Positions 59,601 through 64,000 of a stretch of DNA of 64,000 nt are shown here, in pieces. The position numbers were made by a program, and so were the translations under genes. Source of the DNA: Stutzerimonas stutzeri (GTDB lineage: Bacteria > Pseudomonadota > Gammaproteobacteria > Pseudomonadales > Pseudomonadaceae); the NCBI RefSeq assembly GCF_024448715.1, contig NZ_JAMOHZ010000001.1, positions 248,001 through 312,000 on the forward strand, read 5' to 3'. The stretch's first letter is position 1. Each line of letters starts with the position of its first letter. The notes beneath the pieces are model-generated. The model saw only the letters and a list, made by a program, of their open reading frames with translations. It was not told the origin of the DNA and made no database searches.

Positions 59601-59855
59601 CTCGAAGCCTGCCGGCTGCGGCTGCGCCCGATCCTGATGACCAGCTTCGCCTTCATCATGGGTGTGGTGCCACTGGTGTTGTCCAGCGGTGCCGGTGCCG
59701 AGATGCGCCATGCCATGGGCGTCGCGGTGTTCAGCGGGATGCTCGGCGTGACTTTCTTTGGGCTGCTGTTGACCCCGGTGTTTTATCTGGTGATTCGCGC
59801 TTTCGTCGAAAAGCGCGAGGAGAAAAAGGCTGTACTGAAGGAGATTCATGCATGA
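56685..59855 (+). CDS. mexF: RND efflux pump, inner-membrane transporter
   Basis: A 1056-residue RND transporter with the twelve-helix, two large periplasmic loop layout. The N-terminus FFIQRPIFAAVLSLIILIGG and ISEYPEVVPPTVVVRA match MexF; RND proton-relay residues are in LAIGIVVDDAIVVVENVER of helix 4. Usual MexF length. CCGGAG lies about 6 bases before the ATG, and the last bases overlap the oprN start (ATGA). MexF exports chloramphenicol and quinolone-type compounds in P. aeruginosa; the same range here is inference. Confidence 0.95.
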   Translation: MNFSQFFIQRPIFAAVLSLIILIGGAISLFQLPISEYPEVVPPTVVVRANFPGANPKVIGETVASPLEQAITGVEGMLYMSSQATADGKLTLTITFALGTDLDNAQVQVQNRVTRTMPTLPTEVQRLGVTVDKASPDLTMVVHLTSPDERYDMLYLSNYAALNVKDELARLDGIGDVQLFGMGNYSLRVWLDPNKVASRNLTASDVVNAIREQNRQVAAGSLGAPPAPGATDFQLSINTQGRLVTEEEFENIIIRAGEDGSITRLRDIARIELGSSQYALRSLLNNQPAVAIPVFQRPGSNAIEISDSVRARMAELKKDFPEGVDYEIVYDPTIFVRGSIEAVVHTLLEAIVLVVLVVILFLQTWRASIIPLAAVPVSLIGTFAVMHMLGFSLNALSLFGLVLAIGIVVDDAIVVVENVERNIGLGKSPVEATKQAMKEVTGPIIATALVLCAVFIPTAFISGLTGQFYQQFALTIAISTVISAFNSLTLSPALAAALLRSHDAPKDGFSRLLDKLFGGWLFAPFNRVFDRASHGYVGAVKRILRGSGIALVVYVGLVGLGYMGFASTPTGFVPPQDKQYLVAFAQLPDAATLDRTEDVIKRMSQIASEHPGVENTVAFPGLSINGFTNSPNSGIVFTPLKPFDERKDPSLSANAIAADLNGQFSQIQDAFIAIFPPPPVQGLGTIGGFRIQVQDRGNLGYEELYKQVQNVLAKSAEYPELAGLFTSYQVNVPQIDADIDREKAKTHGVPIDQIFDTMQVYLGSLYANDFNRFGRTYQVNVQAEQKFRLTPEQIGQLKVRNDRGEMVPLSTFVKVSDSSGPDRVMHYNGFLTAEINGAAAPGYSSGQAEDAMERLLQAELPNGMSYEWTELTYQQILAGNTAMFVFPLCVLLAFLVLAAQYESWSLPLAVILIVPMTLLSAITGVILSGGDNNVFTQIGLIVLVGLACKNAILIVEFAKDKQEEGMDRLAAVLEACRLRLRPILMTSFAFIMGVVPLVLSSGAGAEMRHAMGVAVFSGMLGVTFFGLLLTPVFYLVIRAFVEKREEKKAVLKEIHA

Positions 59856-61255
59856 AGGCTGTTATCACCGCCCCGCTCCTGCTAGCCGCGATATTGGCCC
59901 TCAGCGCCTGTGCGGTGGGCCCCGATTACCGTACGCCGGAAACGGCTCCAGCAGAGATCGACCAAGCCGCCGCAGAAGACTTCGACCGCTCACGGTTCGA
60001 ATCCGCCTGGTGGCGCCAGTTTGAAGACCCCACTCTGGATGCGTTGGTCGGTCAGGCTTTGGCCGAAAACCGTGAGCTGCGCATCGCCTTCTCCAGGTTA
60101 CGTGCGGCACGCTCGATTCGCGACGACGATGCCAATGATCGTTTCCCAACGGTAACCGCTGGCGCTACCGCCGAATACGGTGAAGCCCAGCAACCCGGTT
60201 TCAGTGAAGAGCGCAGCAACATCGAGCGCTACGACCTGGGTCTGGACATGGCCTGGGAGCTGGATTTGTTCGGGCGCATCCAGCGGCGTATCGAAGCCAG
60301 CGAAGCACAGACCGAAGCCGCCGAAGCCGAGCTCTATCAGCTGCAAGTGAGCCTGATCGCCGAACTGGTCGATGCCTATGGACAGCTTCGTGGCGCCCAG
60401 CTGCGCGAGCGCATCGCTCGGGAAAACCTGGACAATCAGCGCGACTCGCATCGGCTGACCGAACAATTGCGCGACGCCGGCATAGGGAGTGAGCTCGATG
60501 TTCTGCGCGCCGATGCTCGTTTGGCCGCCACCGAGGCCAGCCTGCCGCAATTTCAGGCGGCCCAAAGCCGTGCGCGCAATCGCATCGCCACTCTGCTCGG
60601 CCAGCGCGCCGATCAGCTCAGCGTCGATCTGTCGCCACATGAACTGCCGGCGATTGCCAAAGCTTTGCCGATTGGCGATCCCGGCGAATTGCTGCGCCGT
60701 CGTCCAGACATCCGGGCGGCAGAGCGCCAGTTGGCCGCGGCCACCGCCAACGTTGGCGTCGCGACGGCGGACCTGTTTCCGCGGGTGAGCCTGTCGGGTT
60801 TCCTCGGCTTCATTGCCGGGCGCGGATCGCAGATTGGTTCCAGCGCTGCGCAGGCCTGGGGAGTCGCACCGAGCATCAGTTGGGCGGCATTCGACATGGG
60901 TAGCGTACGCGCCAGATTGCGCGGTGCCGAAGCCGATGCCGAGGGTGCGTTGGCCAATTACGAACAGCAGGTATTGCTCGCACTGGAAGAGTCTGAGAAC
61001 GCCTTCAGCGACTATGCCCGCGCCCAGGAACGACTGCTGTCGTTGCTACGCCAATCAAGCGCCAGTCGCGCCGCGGCGCAGCAGGCTGAGATCCGCTATC
61101 GCGAAGGAACGGTAGACTTCCTTGTGCTACTGGACGCCGAGCGTGAACGGCTCGTCGCCGAAGACGCCCAGGCACAGGCTGAAGTCGAGCTGTATCGCGG
61201 TGTCGTCGCGCTCTACAAGGCCTTGGGCGGCGGTTGGCAGCTAGCGAACAGCTGA
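59852..61255 (+). CDS. oprN: Outer-membrane channel of the MexEF pump
   Basis: A 467-residue NodT/OprN-type lipoprotein. The lipobox LSAC at about residue 20 is followed by AVGPDYRTPE; the second repeat holds RRPDIRAAERQLAAATANVGVATADLFP and the C-terminus ends ALGGGWQLA. The ATG at 59852 overlaps the mexF stop. The frame is open upstream in mexF, but that is not protein-like. Forms the exit duct of MexEF-OprN. Confidence 0.92.
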   Translation: MKAVITAPLLLAAILALSACAVGPDYRTPETAPAEIDQAAAEDFDRSRFESAWWRQFEDPTLDALVGQALAENRELRIAFSRLRAARSIRDDDANDRFPTVTAGATAEYGEAQQPGFSEERSNIERYDLGLDMAWELDLFGRIQRRIEASEAQTEAAEAELYQLQVSLIAELVDAYGQLRGAQLRERIARENLDNQRDSHRLTEQLRDAGIGSELDVLRADARLAATEASLPQFQAAQSRARNRIATLLGQRADQLSVDLSPHELPAIAKALPIGDPGELLRRRPDIRAAERQLAAATANVGVATADLFPRVSLSGFLGFIAGRGSQIGSSAAQAWGVAPSISWAAFDMGSVRARLRGAEADAEGALANYEQQVLLALEESENAFSDYARAQERLLSLLRQSSASRAAAQQAEIRYREGTVDFLVLLDAERERLVAEDAQAQAEVELYRGVVALYKALGGGWQLANS

Positions 61256-61264
61256 CTTCCGATG

Positions 61265-61294
61265 GCCCTGCGTCGCCGCTTTGCGACGCAGGGC
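61265..61294 (+). terminator. Hairpin after oprN
   Basis: A perfect 12-bp stem, GCCCTGCGTCGC with GCGACGCAGGGC, loop CGCTTT, 10 bases after the oprN stop. There is no clear T run, but stem strength and place suggest the end of mexEF-oprN transcription. Confidence 0.6.
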
Positions 61295-61406
61295 GGCGAT
61301 TCATACTGGCAAACTGTGATCTATTCCCGCTCCTGCTCTTTCAATTATGAATTTTGCGAAAAAGCGCTTTAGGTGGTTCGGCTTATTTGGCATAACGTCG
61401 CGTTGA

Positions 61407-62462
<1,056 letters not shown>

Positions 62463-62480
62463 GCTACCGTCATCAGCAGA

Positions 62481-62508
62481 AAAAAACCAGGCCTCGGCCT
62501 GGTTTTTT
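62481..62508. terminator. Bidirectional terminator between dctP and opmB-like gene
   Basis: A perfect 12-bp stem, AAAAAACCAGGC with GCCTGGTTTTTT, loop CTCG. A and T runs at both ends let it stop transcription on either strand. Confidence 0.92.
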
Positions 62509-62530
62509 CATTCCTGAATAACGCTGTCTG

Positions 62531-63997
62531 TTAAAGATCCGGCTCGCTCTCGAGCTGTTCGATAGTCCAGCCACCACCCAGTGCCGCAATCAATTGCACG
62601 CTGGCAGTCAGGCGGTCACCCAGCAGCGTGAGATTGGTGCGCTCGTTGTTCAGTGTGGTGGTCTGTACAGTCGCCACGCTGAGGAAGTCGACGGTACCCG
62701 CGCGGTACTGGTTTTCGATCAAACGCAGCGACTCTTGCGCCGCTTCCAGTGCTTCGCGCTGTACGACCGCCTCCTCGGCCAGAACCCGCAGTTGCACCAA
62801 GTTGTCCTCGACTTCACGGAAGCTGTCGAGGACTGTCTGACGATAGTTCGCCACGGTCTGGTCATAGCTGGCTTCGGCCTGCTCCAGCTCGGCGCGCCGG
62901 CTGCCGAAGTCGAGCAGCGTCAGCGCCGTTTGCGGGCCCAGCGACCAGAAGCGGTTGGGCAGGCTGATCAGGTCGCTGAAGCTGCTGTTGCGATAACCGC
63001 CGCTGGCGCTCAGGGTCAGGTCCGGATACCAGGCCGCCTCAGCCACGCCGATCTGGGCATTGGCGGCGATCACCTGGCGTTCGGTCGAGGCGACGTCCGG
63101 CCTACGCTCCAGCAACTGCGATGGCAATGCCAACGGCACCTCAGGCAGTTGCGGAATATCGCTACGCTCAGCAATGTTCAATTCCGATGGCGGCACGCCG
63201 ATCAGCACCGCGATGGCATGTTCCATCTGCGCACGTTGCCATTGCAGATCAATCGCCTGGGCCTGGGTGCTTTTGAGCTGGGTCAGCGCCTGGCTGACGT
63301 CCGACTTCGGCACGATACCGGCCTGGTACTGGTTTTCGGTCAGGCGCAGCGAGCGCGCGAACGCCTCGACGGTCTGATCCAGCAGCCGTTGTTGTTCGTC
63401 CATCACACGCAACTGTAGGTAGGTCTGAACCAGCTCGGACTGTAGGCTCAAGCGGACTGCCGCGAGATCCGCCGCACTCGCTTGCATGTTGGCGCGATTG
63501 GCCTCGAGATTACGCCGCAAACGCCCCCATATGTCCAACTCCCAAGAGGCGTCGAGGCCGACCTCGTAGCTCTCGCTCACACCGCTACTGCTACCGAAGT
63601 CCTCTGAAAACGAGCTATTGGAAGAACTGCTGCCCTGCCCCCCGCGCGAGACGCCACCACTGGCCCCCACGATGGGGAACAGCTGCGAACGCGCGCCACG
63701 CACCAGCGCTCGTGCCTGGCGATACTGAGCGTCCGCTGCCGCCAGGTTCTGATTGGAAACGTTCAGCCGCGCCACCAGCGCATTCAGTTCGGTATCGCCA
63801 TAGAGCGTCCACCAGTCACCACGCTGCAAGACATCAGCCGGCGCCGCGGCCTTCCAGCCTTCAGCTTGCTTGAATTCAGCTGCCATTGGTAAATCAGGCC
63901 GCTGATAGTCGGGGCCGAGCGTACAGGCGCCCAGTGAAAACGCCATGGCCACCAGGGCCAGAGGACGCATGGGGTGTTTCAAATGCAACGAACTCAT
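62531..63997 (-). CDS. NodT-family outer-membrane efflux lipoprotein, OpmB-like
   Basis: A 488-residue outer-membrane factor. The lipobox LGAC near residue 25 leads to TLGPDYQRPDLP; the second half has LLERRPDVASTERQVIAANAQIGVAEAAW and GGGWTIEQL ends it. A Ser/Gly-rich loop lies near residues 115-140. It resembles OpmB of the MuxABC-OpmB system by memory. Only three bases precede the ATG in the window, so the start (63997, or the internal ATG at 63970) and the operon partners upstream cannot be checked. Confidence 0.85.
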   Translation of the reverse strand: MSSLHLKHPMRPLALVAMAFSLGACTLGPDYQRPDLPMAAEFKQAEGWKAAAPADVLQRGDWWTLYGDTELNALVARLNVSNQNLAAADAQYRQARALVRGARSQLFPIVGASGGVSRGGQGSSSSNSSFSEDFGSSSGVSESYEVGLDASWELDIWGRLRRNLEANRANMQASAADLAAVRLSLQSELVQTYLQLRVMDEQQRLLDQTVEAFARSLRLTENQYQAGIVPKSDVSQALTQLKSTQAQAIDLQWQRAQMEHAIAVLIGVPPSELNIAERSDIPQLPEVPLALPSQLLERRPDVASTERQVIAANAQIGVAEAAWYPDLTLSASGGYRNSSFSDLISLPNRFWSLGPQTALTLLDFGSRRAELEQAEASYDQTVANYRQTVLDSFREVEDNLVQLRVLAEEAVVQREALEAAQESLRLIENQYRAGTVDFLSVATVQTTTLNNERTNLTLLGDRLTASVQLIAALGGGWTIEQLESEPDL

Positions 63998-64000
63998 AGC

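Overview
The window is high-GC, densely coded proteobacterial chromosome with many ATGA stop/start overlaps. Its gene content points to Pseudomonas sensu lato: mexS-mexT-mexEF-oprN, DUF2790 and DUF1652 proteins, a GlgE/TreS-maltokinase/GlgB cluster near Ku and LigD, and REP pairs resembling GTAGGAGCGAG. The intercalated GTAGGGTGGGC repeats and the overall set suggest the stutzeri lineage (Stutzerimonas), but that placement is inference. I see no tRNA, rRNA, CRISPR array, insertion sequence or prophage.

Layout, left to right. (1) 1-2251, minus: a paoABC-type molybdenum aldehyde oxidoreductase, its large subunit cut by the window edge. (2) 2526-9283: an AraC/PobR-like regulator divergent from a four-gene aromatic-acid efflux operon (FUSC pump, DUF1656, HlyD-type adaptor, NodT-type outer-membrane factor), then a LysR regulator. 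(3) 9531-15686: a stress and DNA-repair stretch with a DUF2790 protein, full-length LigD, a small secreted protein, DUF1652, YciE-like ferritin-fold protein, an MscS-type channel and a CinA-like protein. (4) 15985-26858, plus: glgA-treZ-malQ-treY-DUF2934-glgX. (5) 27282-35866: an M23 peptidase, DUF2218, a DODA-type extradiol dioxygenase divergent from a LysR gene, then alcohol dehydrogenase-DUF72-ybhP-clsB-ybhN. (6) 35974-43675, minus: glgE, then treS-maltokinase fusion and glgB. (7) 44059-49698, minus: formate dehydrogenase fdnG (in-frame UGA read as selenocysteine)-fdnH-fdnI-fdhE. (8) 49856-52673, minus: SDR oxidoreductase, Ku and a stand-alone LigD-type polymerase domain. (9) 52776-61255: mexS, mexT and the mexEF-oprN RND efflux operon. 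(10) 61467-63997: an orphan TRAP substrate-binding protein and, convergent, an OpmB-like outer-membrane factor.

The central theme is trehalose and alpha-glucan metabolism. TreS-maltokinase turns trehalose into maltose and then maltose-1-phosphate, GlgE polymerises it and GlgB branches it. GlgX debranches, and TreY/TreZ turn linear glucan ends back into trehalose, with MalQ reshuffling short oligomers and GlgA able to extend glucan from a nucleotide sugar. Around this cycle sit genes usually tied to osmotic or stationary-phase stress (LigD/Ku repair, YciE, MscS, YghA-like SDR, cardiolipin synthase). From memory, a similar assembly exists in P. aeruginosa around PA2138-PA2165, so the region is a variant of a known pseudomonad stress island rather than a wholly new system. 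The least-explained items are the histone-H1-like DUF2934 protein coupled to treY, the Ku-coupled extra polymerase domain, the AT-rich island between glgE and treS, and the motif-bearing tail on the alcohol dehydrogenase.
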